A DNA stretch of 64,000 nt from Stictocephala bisonia (lineage: Eukaryota > Arthropoda > Insecta > Hemiptera > Membracidae). This document shows, piece after piece, positions 1-10,719 of this stretch (positions are counted from its first letter, which is position 1; each line of letters starts with the position of its first letter). Location: positions 1,347,177-1,411,176 of the forward strand of contig JAQJVL010000154.1 of the NCBI GenBank assembly GCA_035578905.1, written 5' to 3'. The notes under the pieces are model-generated. The model did no database searches. It worked only from the letters and a program-made list of their open reading frames with translations, and had not been told where the DNA came from. The translations under genes and the position numbers were made by a program.

Positions 1-199
1 CTCATTATTTAGTGTCAGTCAGTGAGTGAGTGAGTTACGTCGAGCTTTATAGTATGTAGATTACCTTTCAAAAACGTTAAGTAGTGTTTATTTTCTTATT
101 GTAAACACTTTTTAAAAAGAAAAGCATTTCAATTTCAACATCCAAATAAATACTATATTTCCTTACATTAATTATGTAGATATTAATTCATGATATATG
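1..199. other. AT-rich edge with short GTGAGTGAG repeat tail
   Basis: The first 60 bases carry a TCAGTGAGTGAGTGAG stretch followed by a GCTTTATAGTATGTAGATT-like end. A similar GTGAGTGAAAGC...TATGTATAGAGATT stretch lies at about 63,005-63,050, so this is probably the end of a dispersed repeat cut by the window edge. No gene is seen in the remainder. Confidence 0.4.
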
Positions 200-440
200 G
201 GTACAACTTCAGGATGCTCCGTACTACTAAACGTCACACAACACAAATTTATTACAATATAAGCACAAAATGCACAAATATATTACAATACAAGTACAAA
301 AAGCACAAATATTATGGTGATCGATTTCGGTGAACCACGCTTACCTTCCTCAGACTTAAGGGATTCACAAAAGATTAATTGGTAATCATGGTAATTAACA
401 TAATACCAACACGTATTATGTTAATTAAAAAAATATTCAG
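200..440. repeat. Dispersed repeat, partner at 26,845-27,095
   Basis: This segment contains short repeated words such as ACAAATATATTACAATACAAG, then TATGGTGATCGATTTCGGT, and ends in ACCAACACGTATTATGTTAATTAAAAAAATA-like sequence (parts quoted only). The same words occur in the same order at 26,845-27,095, downstream of a Copia remnant, so the two are copies of one interspersed repeat. Confidence 0.6.
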
Positions 441-1381
441 GATGTTACATAATATAGAATAATACAGTAAAATAAGTTTGTATTTTTCATAAATTATTTA
501 TCTCCAAAATATAATAAAAACTTATTTGAAACTTACTTAATATACTAAGTTTAAATAACTATTTAAAAAAAACTGAAACCTGTATATAATTTAATACTAT
601 GATATACATAAAATCATTTAATATCAAATATTTGAAACCCCTAACTTATAATTTTCTTTTTACAAGTACCATGTCCAAGTACAGTTTTTTGTTTGTTTGC
701 TTTTAAATAAAAAAATTATGTTCTAGTTAGTTTAGTCAGTCAAAAGGTTTAGGTTCAAAATAAAATGTATTTCAATATGTTAACTTTAGCTTTTTATAGC
801 CTTATAATACGTCATTCTAATGTAGTTACTGCTTATTCGTAATTATCAACATGAATAGATAAGTATCTTCTGTACGCAAACAGATATATATTAGGCAGCT
901 TGAATAACACTTTGATCCATACATTTTGTTTCTTAAATAATAGGCTGAAATTATTTATCAAACATATTTACTTTTAAATCAGTCTTGGCAATTCTATGTT
1001 AAGATAGTAAACTGTGCTTCCTCCTTTATATATTTCTAATATACCACTTGTAGCTTAGATCCTTACAATTCACATATGTTTACTCGTGATTTACCACTGT
1101 AATTTATCAAACACTTAGAAATTCACACAAACAGTTTGAGTGGAAAACGGTTATTCGTCCTGTTTTCAAATGTAATAATTAGTTATTAATATGAACACGA
1201 CTGAGAGGAAATTAATACAAGTGAAAACACCATAGGTATATAACCTCCATCAATATAACAATCATGAACAATCCACAACCTCTAAAATTACGCTCAAGCA
1301 AAATTTAGAGGTTTTTTATGAGTTTTGATATCATTCTAAATCTTACAAACAAAATTATAATATTATTGCGTATATTTTTAG
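441..1381. other. No gene seen; probable intron or upstream region of the receptor
   Basis: AT-rich sequence with many stops in all frames. The receptor exon at 1382 begins right after a TTTTTAG acceptor, so at least part of this stretch should be intron. No convincing upstream receptor exon was recognised here. Confidence 0.45.
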
Positions 1382-1955
1382 TTGGAGGAGTTTTCCATGG
1401 CGCTACTCCACCGCAAGACTGTTTTCTCAGCTGCTGGGTTTTTTGACGTTAACCTGAAGCTTGTGTCGAGGGTAAGACTGATTCAAAATAGTATAATCTT
1501 ATAATAGTGTCTCACTGTAATAGAATGCTCTTATATTAATATATCTACAATTAAGGACTTATTGGTTGTATATTCCTCACACATTTACTTATAAAATAAA
1601 CCGGAAATATAAAATTAAATTACTTAATAATTACTATAATCTAAATTTTATTACTTATGATATAAAAGATTTTATTTATAATGGATACTTTTTTTAAATA
1701 GATATATTATAAACTCAATTCCTCAGCATCTGCCTATTAATAAGTATCAAATTGTAAGAATTTCCTGTTTTCATCAATGCTAATAAGATAAAACAACTAC
1801 TTATACTCTTCACTATAGCAACATAGTATAAATAAATAAGATGTTTTACATGTCAGTAAATATTACAACAACACGTCTGTTTACAGATAGCTGGCATTTT
1901 GGCTCCAATCATCCTATATTTGAGTCAACGAATGAAACACGACCTGCGCATTTAA
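1382..1955 (+). CDS. Gustatory-receptor-like gene, last two exons (partial)
   Basis: Two short exons read as the C-terminus of an insect gustatory receptor, a seven-transmembrane ligand-gated cation channel of chemosensory neurons. Exon 1 (1382-1471) follows a TTTTTAG acceptor and encodes 30 residues including LEEFSMALLH and FSAAGFFDVNLKLV. It matches the family pattern of an F-x-x-x-L-L-H helix followed by F-x-A-x-G-F-F before the last transmembrane segment. It ends AGG|GTAAGA. Exon 2 (1887-1955) follows TTTACAG, starts IAGILAPIILYLSQ and stops after 22 residues. The joining intron (1472-1886) is phase 0, as the last intron of this family usually is. The usual TYhhhhhQF ending is degenerate here (APIILYLSQR), so this is a divergent receptor or a decaying copy. 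Upstream exons would lie outside the window or were missed. An unrelated membrane protein cannot be excluded. Confidence 0.6.
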
Positions 1956-2146
1956 GGACCTGTTTTTACAAGTTAAAAATAAGGTTCCAAGATAAATAGA
2001 TTGTTTTTAATACAAATAAGCTCCAACATTTATTGTTAACTAATCAATTAAGTATAACTGTTGCAATGCTTGTTTGTTTATATACACTAACAATATTTAA
2101 CTTCACAATTTACAATTAATCATAAACATGTCATCAATATATATAT

Positions 2147-2148
<2 letters not shown>

Positions 2149-2240
<92 letters not shown>
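2149..2240. repeat. (TG)n microsatellite
   Basis: About 45 uninterrupted TG units flanked by short (TA)n. An apparent 61-codon Cys-Val frame over it is a consequence of the repeat and is not called as a gene. Confidence 0.95.
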
Positions 2241-2243
<3 letters not shown>

Positions 2244-2334
2244 ATATATATATAGATTATACTCAATAAGAATAGCTATATTATATTATATTGTACTTGT
2301 AGATGCCGTTTGAAAAATATTTCAATTGTCGAAT

Positions 2335-2460
2335 TTTAAAAAAACCTCCTAACAGGCAAAGCCTTGGAGGAATTGAATATTTCTCACTTTACCAATGAAA
2401 TATTGTAGTAATTGTATGTATATGGGAAATAAATTTCTTTCTTTCTTTCTTTTTATATAG
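2335..2460 (+). repeat. Probable LINE 3'-end fragment with (TTTC)n tail
   Basis: The sequence CAGGCAAAGCCTTGGAGG is followed by a GGGAAATAAATTTC end and a run of TTTC units. This resembles the 3' UTR and microsatellite tail of insect CR1/Jockey LINEs. A related CAGGCAAAGCGTACTG word followed by A-rich sequence occurs near 59,888. No coding part is attached. Confidence 0.4.
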
Positions 2461-2955
2461 GACATTGTTACTTGACAAAAGTTACTAGTCGTGTAGACTT
2501 TACACAGAAATTTGGGAAAACTTAGAGCTACAAAGAAATAGGAAACTAAATAAATGCTTGAAAAATTTAAAAGTTTTAGAAAAATTACTACCCATACACA
2601 ATGGCAGTAAACCTTATTTACAACAGGTTTTATATTTCGAAACAAAGTTTTACAATATCAGTAGGTTTAACGTATGGCTGCCACAGAAATGTTTTTATTA
2701 TAATTCCCCTTCTTGTTGAGTATAATTGGTTTTACCTCTATATGACATATTGTCTTATAGAGGTTGGTTTTCATACGAAACAAACTGTTTATTGTTAGTT
2801 TACTTCACTACATACCTATGTTGAATTGACTAAATCCATGTACTGAAAGCTACTAATTAATTATTTTTACTGTGTTTTGTAAAATAAATTGGCTTATATA
2901 GTCTTCAGATATGGAATCCTACTGTGGTTACAAATTAAACAACAGATATATTTAA
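2461..2955. other. No gene seen
   Basis: AT-rich sequence. The short frames of 65-98 codons here overlap on opposite strands and show no recognisable protein features. Confidence 0.5.
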
Positions 2956-2959
2956 TCTA

Positions 2960-3715
2960 ATTTCTTGATATTTCGCTATGGATTGGCTATCTGGGGAGGT
3001 TCATCATCTCTGGAAAGAGTTCTTTAATGTCAAAAAAAGATCTTAAGGATAATATTCGGCGTCACTGACTCTCATTCATGCAAAAGCCTGTTTATAGAAA
3101 ATAAAAAATGACCATTCATTCCCTTTATATATTTGAGATTTTAATTTTAACATTAAAAAATATTGACGCTGAGGACAAAATAGGAAATTTCCATTCGTAC
3201 AATACAAGGCATGGGGAGACACTATGCTACCCAAATCATAGGACATCAAAATTTGAAAAAGGCCCAGCTTATATGGGATTACATTTTTTTAACAAATTGC
3301 CACTAAAAATTAAAAAAGAAAACAACATTTCAAAATTTAAAGATTTATTACAGTCCTTTCTTTTTTCGCATGCCTTGTACCGTGTAAAGGATTATCTTAA
3401 TATGGAAAGTTCCAAGTTTTGATTGTTATAAATTATTTTAATTTATATATATAACAGTTTGATCCATTTGGCAACATTATTCAATGTATGCGTAAATATA
3501 TATTTTGAGTGTTCAAAGTTATAACTATTTCATACATTCGACTACCTCACATGTCTGGTCTGTAGTACAAGATTTATATTAAATATTAATTAATTGATAC
3601 AGTATTATATCAGTAGTAGTTATAGTTAATTTGACAAGACACAACATTTGTACAAATAGAATTTATAATTGTAACAAATATTATGTATTAATAAAGGATT
3701 TGATTTGGTTTGATA
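2960..3715 (+). pseudogene. 5'-truncated LINE, reverse transcriptase C-terminal region
   Basis: Across several frames the sequence reads as the region after the RT palm domain of a CR1/Jockey-type LINE: an LSGEVHHLWK-like stretch corresponding to the usual YGLxxWGG...RVxxxQKK, then PLYIFEILIL, NTRHGE, GLHFFNKLPLKIK and FKDLLQSFLFSHALYRVKDYL. The 104-codon frame at 3108-3422 covers the last part and is itself intact. The upstream part needs frameshifts, and endonuclease and RT catalytic motifs are absent. This is the usual result of incomplete target-primed reverse transcription. The element ends near 3710 in TTAATAAAGGATTTGATTTG. Confidence 0.8.
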
Positions 3716-3754
3716 ATTAAAATGAAGCTGGATTCAAATAATGTTGTCTTAAGT

Positions 3755-3785
<31 letters not shown>

Positions 3786-5190
3786 CAGGTCACATTACTT
3801 GAATAGTTTCATGGACAAAATTGTTTTTGTATAATTGTATTTTGTCAATTTGAAAATGCATTATTATATCTTCAATTTATTATTAGCTATTTATTATAAT
3901 GCACTGTGAAAATTAATTGTTAAAATTTTTTACGTGAACTTGTTTTTAGGTATTTTAAAAATCGTTTGTTAGCATAATGTTACAAATTATCGTTAAAATG
4001 TATTGGTTTAAAAATCTTATAACAAGCTATATAATTAAATAGATGTAGATAAAATTAATAAATTAGATGGGAAGACATGTTAGATTATAAAACATGATTT
4101 GTTAGTGAAATTTAAAAGCTCATACATTCATATTTTTGCACTGTACTACTCTATTTATATTTAAATCCATTGTACGTAAATGTAGCTGCCATTACCTAAA
4201 GCACAATATTACATATATGATTCTTACATCATGGCTTGTACCGTTAAGTTTTTTTTATTTATAGTACTAAAAATTCTTGGTTAGGATATTGTCATTTATA
4301 TTTGGCCACATGCATATATGTTTGATAAACACATATGAATAAAATATATTGGTGTTTTAAAAGCATGTCAAAAAGTTATTTCCCCTCATCCCATCCAGTA
4401 TTATTTTCTTTACTGAAAATATTTAGCGTTGTTATACTTATAAAATATATATATGTATATACATCCACGCCCGTATATAAGGATATAAATTATGTTAATT
4501 GTATCCAAAAATAATATCTTTTTGCATAAAAAAACCTTTTAAAATATTTATTTCATTATTTGGGTTAGTAATTTATAAAAAGTAAACAACTGAAAATAAT
4601 TATTGTAGTTATGTTTAAAAAGGAAACCTTTAAACGATTGTAATGAAGGGAAATAGAGTGTTACATAAGTAAATATTTGGATAGTAATGTGATTTTTTCT
4701 GTAAATTAATGATAAGTTTGTGAAACTGATTAGCTCTTTTAAATTGTGATCACTATGAACTACAGTGGTACAAGTTAAAATTGAAAAGCCACTGTTAATA
4801 AATATACTTGAGTAAAAATTTAAAAAAACTATTTATTATTTAAATAGTAAATTTAATATAAGTGATTGATAAAAATAATAAGCCAGTTAAATATAAAACC
4901 ATTTTCAGAATTTGCTCATTTCAATTAATCTACCGTTAGTGGATCTGCTTCAATATCTCATTTATGCACTTCTAGTTCTGCTCCAAAATCTAGACTAGTT
5001 ACTTACTATCACTCTAGAACCTCAAAACTACATTGATAGTTTATGAATGAAATATCAACTTGATAATCTATATATTGATTTATCAACTAGACAGAAAACT
5101 ATTTGTAATCAAAATCTTGTTAATTGTAAAATTGTGTTAGTTCTTAAATCATAAATATAATATAATATTATCAAGAGTACCATTACTAAA
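3716..5190. other. No gene seen; contains a poly(T) run
   Basis: Very AT-rich sequence with a run of about 30 T at 3756-3785. No long frame, RNA gene or clear repeat was recognised. Confidence 0.5.
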
Positions 5191-5524
5191 GGTTTAGCTG
5201 TTAGCTAAACCTTTTATAAAAATGTATGATTAAATATTAACTGTAACGAAAAATATAATTTAGTTAACAACTTACAATTAAAATGTCTTTCAAAGACATA
5301 AGTAAATATATATATATATATATATAGTATTCAATGCTAAACTGTAATGTACAACCTCAATCAAATTTATATGTTGGTTAAAATAAAATCATAAACGAGT
5401 GCTTTATTTGAGTTTATCTTAAAAAGGAAATTTTATTATATGAAACCTCAACTGCAACAAATAAATGAAATTAAACAAAAAGAACTCTCCAAACATTTCT
5501 TGCTCATAATAATTAAAATGTACG

Positions 5525-5885
5525 TGTAGGGGTGTGTGGGTGGTGGGTCAATACAACTTTACGTGTATGGGGTGGGTGTGTCTGTACCATTGTATGAGAA
5601 TGGGTGAGTATCTGACTCAAATACGTCTGCATCCATAATCATCTATACTGTACTTAATGAACAATATATTTTTGTCATGCAATCATAAGATTAAATTGTA
5701 CTTGTAGGGGTGGATGGGGTGGGTTAATACCACTTTACGTGTGTGGGGTGGGTGTGTCTGTATCACTGTATTTGAATGGGGGAGTATCTGACACAAATAC
5801 GTCTACATCAATATTCATGCGTACTATACTTAATGAACATATTTTGGTCATGCAATCATAACATTAACATGATTAAACTATCGAC
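5525..5885. repeat. Two units of the ~176-bp higher-order repeat (inverted copy)
   Basis: Two tandem units contain GGGTGGATGGGGTGGG-like and ACTTTACGTGT words followed by a TATCTGA...AATACGTCT stretch and TTTTGTCATGCAATCATAA. They are the reverse complement of the eight-unit array at 13,930-15,325 in the right arm. Confidence 0.8.
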
Positions 5886-7574
5886 GTAATCTCTCTTGTC
5901 TTCTATTAGCTATTGATTAAGAGTTATCAATGTACACATTAATTAAATAAAGAAAATAAATCATTATTTTGAAAGGTAAAGGTTATATTAAGTGAGCTGC
6001 AAGAATTTGCTAGATCATGTTTTGAAGTCAAAGAAACCCATTCATATGTACAGCACCTTTTTAGTACCTGCAAAAACCATACTTTAATAAACTATTCTAG
6101 GATTGTTAAATTATTTAAGTTATTTTTTAACATAAATATTATTGTTTGGATCAGATACGTAATTCATAAATCAATCTACTCGCTAAGAAAAACTTGTTTT
6201 TCTCGTAGAGGTTGGGATATAGAACATCGCTGTGACAAACATTGGAAACGGTAAACAGAGTGAACCTCGGCAAACACTGACGTAATTGTTTATCAACACT
6301 GGGTTACGAAATACACTGTATTTTTGATACTGTGACACTGTCAAGCACTGTGAAAAAGAATATTTGCTAATTATATAAATTGTTAAATCCTTAATTACTA
6401 AAACAATAGGATCGAATGAAAATACTTCCAGGTATATTTTGTTAAGTGCTTTATGAAAATAATTAGAATTCTAAATAGAATTATAATAACTAAATAAAAC
6501 TTCTTCTCAAAATACTTTTTTCAAATTATGTAAATCCAGGGTAAATATGAAATATTTTTTAAAAAAACACATTTAAAAATATTCACAAATTTCATTCAAA
6601 TAGCGATCCCGCCAGTTGAGGCATCATCACTTTAAATGAACATATAAATTAGACAATATAAATGAAAATATGATAAAATAAAGAATGTTTAAAGAATTTA
6701 AAACTTAAATAGATTAGCAGAAAGTAATTAAACGTAATATTAAACTGAGGAATGTGATTTACAATTAATAATAATATATTCGATATCTACCTTGATTAAA
6801 TGTACTTGTTAAGGAATATAAGGTATTATTAATAATAGGCAACATTAATAGATGGTTGTGATGATGTTATTTTATATTTACAACAACAATACATACAGAT
6901 AAAATAAATAAAACAAATATACAACAGAAAATAAGAAACTGTAATTAATTGAAGAAGAAGTTTGTACACTAAAAAGCGATGAGTGTTCCAAACAAATAGT
7001 GTCGGAAAACATGACTGGAAAAGGACGTTATAATTTTACATGGAAACACCCTTTCCACTGAATTGTCTGAAAACATAAGGGCCAACAACCAATCAAGAAC
7101 TAAGAGCTAGAAATAAATGTTACCAACGGCCATAAAAATCTGTTAAATACAGAAATAATGTCGAACCAACTCGAGAGTAAAAGTTCTTGTTGGAGCACAT
7201 TTTTGATAATTTGTTATTACTGAGAAAAATATATTCTTTTATTTGAGGGTGTAGGATTTTTTGAATTTCTTAAACTCTCTAATATTTAGATCTGAAACTT
7301 ATGTATTTTGAATATTTTCCCTATGTTTTCCCATATCTCCATTTTACTAAATTGATGTAACAAAATATTTTTACAAGACATGCACCACATAAGTAGCCCA
7401 TGCAAGATCGATTAACACCAATCATAAATTACATAACTTATACAAAGCTCTTCAATTAAAGTAATATGTAATACTTTAATAATATTATTTAATATTATGG
7501 TAATTGAACCATAATACAGAGACCAGACAGACCAGACAGACAGAGGCCAGACAGAGGCCTCCCATTTTCCAAAA

Positions 7575-8465
7575 TCCACCCACACGGCGATACATAAACA
7601 GTGGTATTGACCCAACCGCCCACCCATATACAAACAGTGGTAGTGACTCGCCTGCCCATACATGAACAGCGGTATTGACCCGCCCATACACGAACAGTAG
7701 TATTGACCAACCCACCCAACCATATAAAAACAATGGTGGTGACCAGTCCGCCGAAACACGAACAGTGGTATTGACCCACCCGCCCACCCATATACAAACA
7801 GTGGTAGTGACCCGCCTGCCCATACACGAACAGTGGTATTGAAACAAACACCCGGCCGTACAAACAAACAATAACTACGTACTTCGGATTCTACATAAAC
7901 AATGACAAGAGATAAGGCACACGTACATAGGCATTGACCCACCCGCCCACCCACACACGTACAGTGGTAATGACCCACCCCCACCCCCACCCACACGCGT
8001 ACAGTGGTAATGACCCAACCGCCCACCCATACAGGTACAGTGGTCTTGACCCACCCATGCACGTACCCACCCATCCACCCATACACGTAAGTGGTATTGA
8101 ACCACCCACCCACCCATACACGTACAGAGGTACTGACACCCCCACCCACCCATACACGTACAGTGCTACTGACCCACCCACCCACCCATACACATAAAGT
8201 GGTACTGATGTTGTACCGTGGTTCCAAGTATTCATCTACGGAAACTATTATGACTAGTTATATTAGACTATTATACAGTAGGGGGTAGTACACACAAACT
8301 GTAATGACATGTGATAAAATACAGCAACAATAGAGAAGGGAGTGTGTGAGGATAAACAAAGAAGTTGCCTAGTAAAGCCTTCATGGACGTAATATAGACG
8401 TACAGTGGTACTGACCCACCCCCCCACCCATACACGTACAGTGGTACCACTGTATGTGTATGGGT
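7575..8465. repeat. 36-bp C/G-rich minisatellite, cluster 1
   Basis: Roughly 36-bp degenerate units built on CCCACCCGCCCACCCATA and CACGTACAGTGGTATTGA. They are dense at 7575-7850 and 7925-8212, with an isolated pair at 8398-8465 that ends in a small inverted junction (CAGTGGTAC|CACTGTATG). Because the unit is a multiple of three, long frames appear on both strands (60-270 codons). They are low-complexity artefacts and are not called as genes. Confidence 0.9.
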
Positions 8466-8547
8466 TGGTACATTTCTAGCTTTAACCATGCGTTTTAATT
8501 TTACTGTTTATTGATTATAGCATTGAGTAAGTATCTTTATAATTAGG

Positions 8548-8598
<51 letters not shown>

Positions 8599-9107
8599 CT
8601 GTTACTGGTATTTATCTATAACCTTAGGACTCTCGATCTCATTTAAAAATCATTAGTTATCTGCTTACTTTCATTATTAGGGGGTGAGTCGACTAGTTTA
8701 CCAATCTATTAATGTGTAATATGCGCGATTTATTTGAGCATATAAAGGTAATGTATTAGTCGTACATTGTTTTTTAAAAATTTTTGTCAGAATCAATATT
8801 ATGAATTAAATATTTAATAACATTATACAAGTAGTACATATACAATATAATAATAAATAAATAATTACTTTGAACTGGAACATTCATCAAGTGCACTTTA
8901 GTTTAGGCTAGGCAGCGTGACACTCCTGAAGACTATTCAAAATTATCCCTTGCATGCTTCATCAAAGAAGACACCCTGTTATTTGACCATGATGGATTGT
9001 AATGTCTCGCAAGATAACCCTTGGTATGTCACCCAGTAACCCAATATATCATATATTTTTCAAATACTATAGGTAATACCTTAAAATTAACCCATAAGTT
9101 AAGTTAG

Positions 9108-9472
9108 TTAACCCACCCACCCACCCATACACATACAGTGGTATTGACCCACCCGCCCACCCATACACGCACAGTGGTATTGACCCACCCACTCACCCAT
9201 ACACGAAAAGTGATATTGACCCACCCGCCCAACCATACACATACAATGGTATTGACCCACCCGCCCACCCATACACGCACAGGGTATTGACCCACCCGCC
9301 CACCCATACACATACATTAGTATTGACCCACCCGCCCACCTATACACATACAGTGGTATTGACCCACCCGCCCACCCATACACGCACAGTGGTATTGACC
9401 CACCCGCCCACCCATACACGCACAGTGGTATTGACCCACCCGCCCACCCATACACATACAGTGGTATTGATT
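9108..9472. repeat. 36-bp C/G-rich minisatellite, cluster 2
   Basis: About ten units of the same 36-bp family, in the same orientation as cluster 1. The array starts directly after TTAGTTAA, close to the GGGTGGGTTAATTAA end of the array at 56,826-57,360 when read on the other strand. It lies just inside the inner edge of the left inverted-repeat arm. Confidence 0.92.
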
Positions 9473-9584
9473 TTATTTTAATTTTATGGTATTATGGGTT
9501 AATAATTTAGTAATGGTTCTGTTAAAAAATAATATCAGCTTTATGCTTGGATGTTGATTACTTCTAAAATCATGTTTAAGCATA

Positions 9585-9945
9585 ATAGGATAGGAACAAG
9601 ACCATATATAGCCCATGCTGTTAGAGTGGCTTCTCGATCAATACAAAAACAGTCAACGTGGTGATATGACAGTGAAGATAATATTCAGATACTTAAAAGG
9701 AACTTTATATTTTGTAATCGTTTACAAACGAAATTTCAATAAGGGAATTATTGAAATGTTTGGTGATGCTGGCCTAAAAGTAAACTGGGTGCTCAACTGT
9801 CAAAGGAAAACATATGTAGCATTGTCACCGACAAAAACAGAATTTGTTGCCGCTGGTAAAGTACCAAGACAGATTGTTTGGTTGAGTTGGTTATTGTCAG
9901 TAATAACAGAATTTAATATGATTCTAAACTTACGTAGAGGCTAAA
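9585..9945 (+). pseudogene. Ty1/Copia retrotransposon remnant, RNase H region
   Basis: The 109-codon frame from 9615, with an adjoining frame upstream, reads as the C-terminal end of a Copia polyprotein. It shows PYIAHAVRVASRS (usually RPDIAHAVSVASRF), FRYLKGTLYF, FGDAGLKVNW (usually DADWAGD), then YVALSPTKTEFVAAGK and VWLSWLLSVI (usually VALSTTEAEYIA and WLRRLL). These are the RNase H core elements that degrade RNA in the cDNA hybrid. Several catalytic-region residues are replaced, the frame breaks upstream, and no RT, integrase or gag is present. A related remnant at 26,142-26,745 is followed by the same downstream sequence. The fragment sits between the arms of the inverted repeat. Confidence 0.75.
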
Positions 9946-10719
9946 AATTGGAAACATCATTGAAAAACCAAACATATTAAGATACGTTTAGTCCCTTATA
10001 TCTTTATGCAGAAAAATGGGACTAAGTGAAATATCAGGGAAGGTTTTGGTGTTTGGAATATAAAAATGAAATAATTTATCTAACGTTATTGTTTAATAAC
10101 ACAAGTTTTGTTTAGAATCTCTTAATTAGGTGCTTGTTTTTCAAATGTTGTGCAGGTTTCCATGGTACCTGGTGAATGTGTGTTCCATAGTTTTGGAGAT
10201 CATTTACTTGAACTATCACTTAAAACTATTTACATTAATTCAAATATGATTTTTTTAAACATTATTCAATTTTACAGATAAATAATCACTATCGAAAAAG
10301 AATTCAATAATGTGTTCACCTACGTTATATTATGAGAAATGATGACATTGTACAGAACTACTTTAAAGTGATTGTATAACTTAATGCAGCTTAAATATAA
10401 TTGATTACATTGGACTGTGATCCGGGTTTACACAGTGATTTATAATATTGGCTTTTTAAAATCAAGATGTTAAACGTTGTTTTAGTAAGCTTATCTTCAA
10501 CTATAATACAAGCATATTATTGTACAGAGTTACTTGTATATACTATGAACGTAATACTATTATTGTAATGTAGGTTTTTGAGTTTTAATAAATATTTTAA
10601 AACTCAAAACCCTTCTTTTAAATTATAACGGAATAAACATTTAAATAATTTTTAAATAAGTATTTACAACTAGACTATTTTTTTTTTTTTAATAATAAAT
10701 TACCTTACATTACGTTCTA
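9946..10719. other. Spacer of the inverted repeat: Copia 3'-flank-like sequence
   Basis: No gene. Words such as GAAATATCAGGGAAGG, GGTGTTTGGAAT and CCATGGTACCTGGTGAATG recur in order downstream of the second Copia remnant (about 26,790-27,190). This is therefore probably the 3' non-coding or LTR part of the same element. Confidence 0.5.

Larger units (their letters stand above)
5195..9085. repeat. Left arm of ~10.6-kb imperfect inverted repeat
   Basis: This stretch is a diverged reverse complement of 10,720-15,775. Landmark pairs are 5195-5330 with 15,660-15,775, 5,900-6,990 with about 12,860-13,900, 7,000-7,475 with 11,920-12,420, 8,472-8,640 with 11,190-11,310, and 8,650-9,085 with 10,720-11,110. 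The outer end begins at TAGCTGTTAGCTAAACC; the partner has GGCTGTTAACTAAACC. Differences include a minisatellite at 7575-8212 where the right arm has about 600 bp of unrelated sequence, loss of about 430 bp near 6,960, and (TA)n tracts at 5306-5326 and 8549-8597. Confidence 0.85.

Noticed and set aside
7412..8227. Several long overlapping frames (up to 271 codons) rich in VWVGG and THPPTH repeats
   Set aside because: They are translations of the 36-bp minisatellite, whose period is a multiple of three. Frames appear on both strands with no flanking coding sequence.
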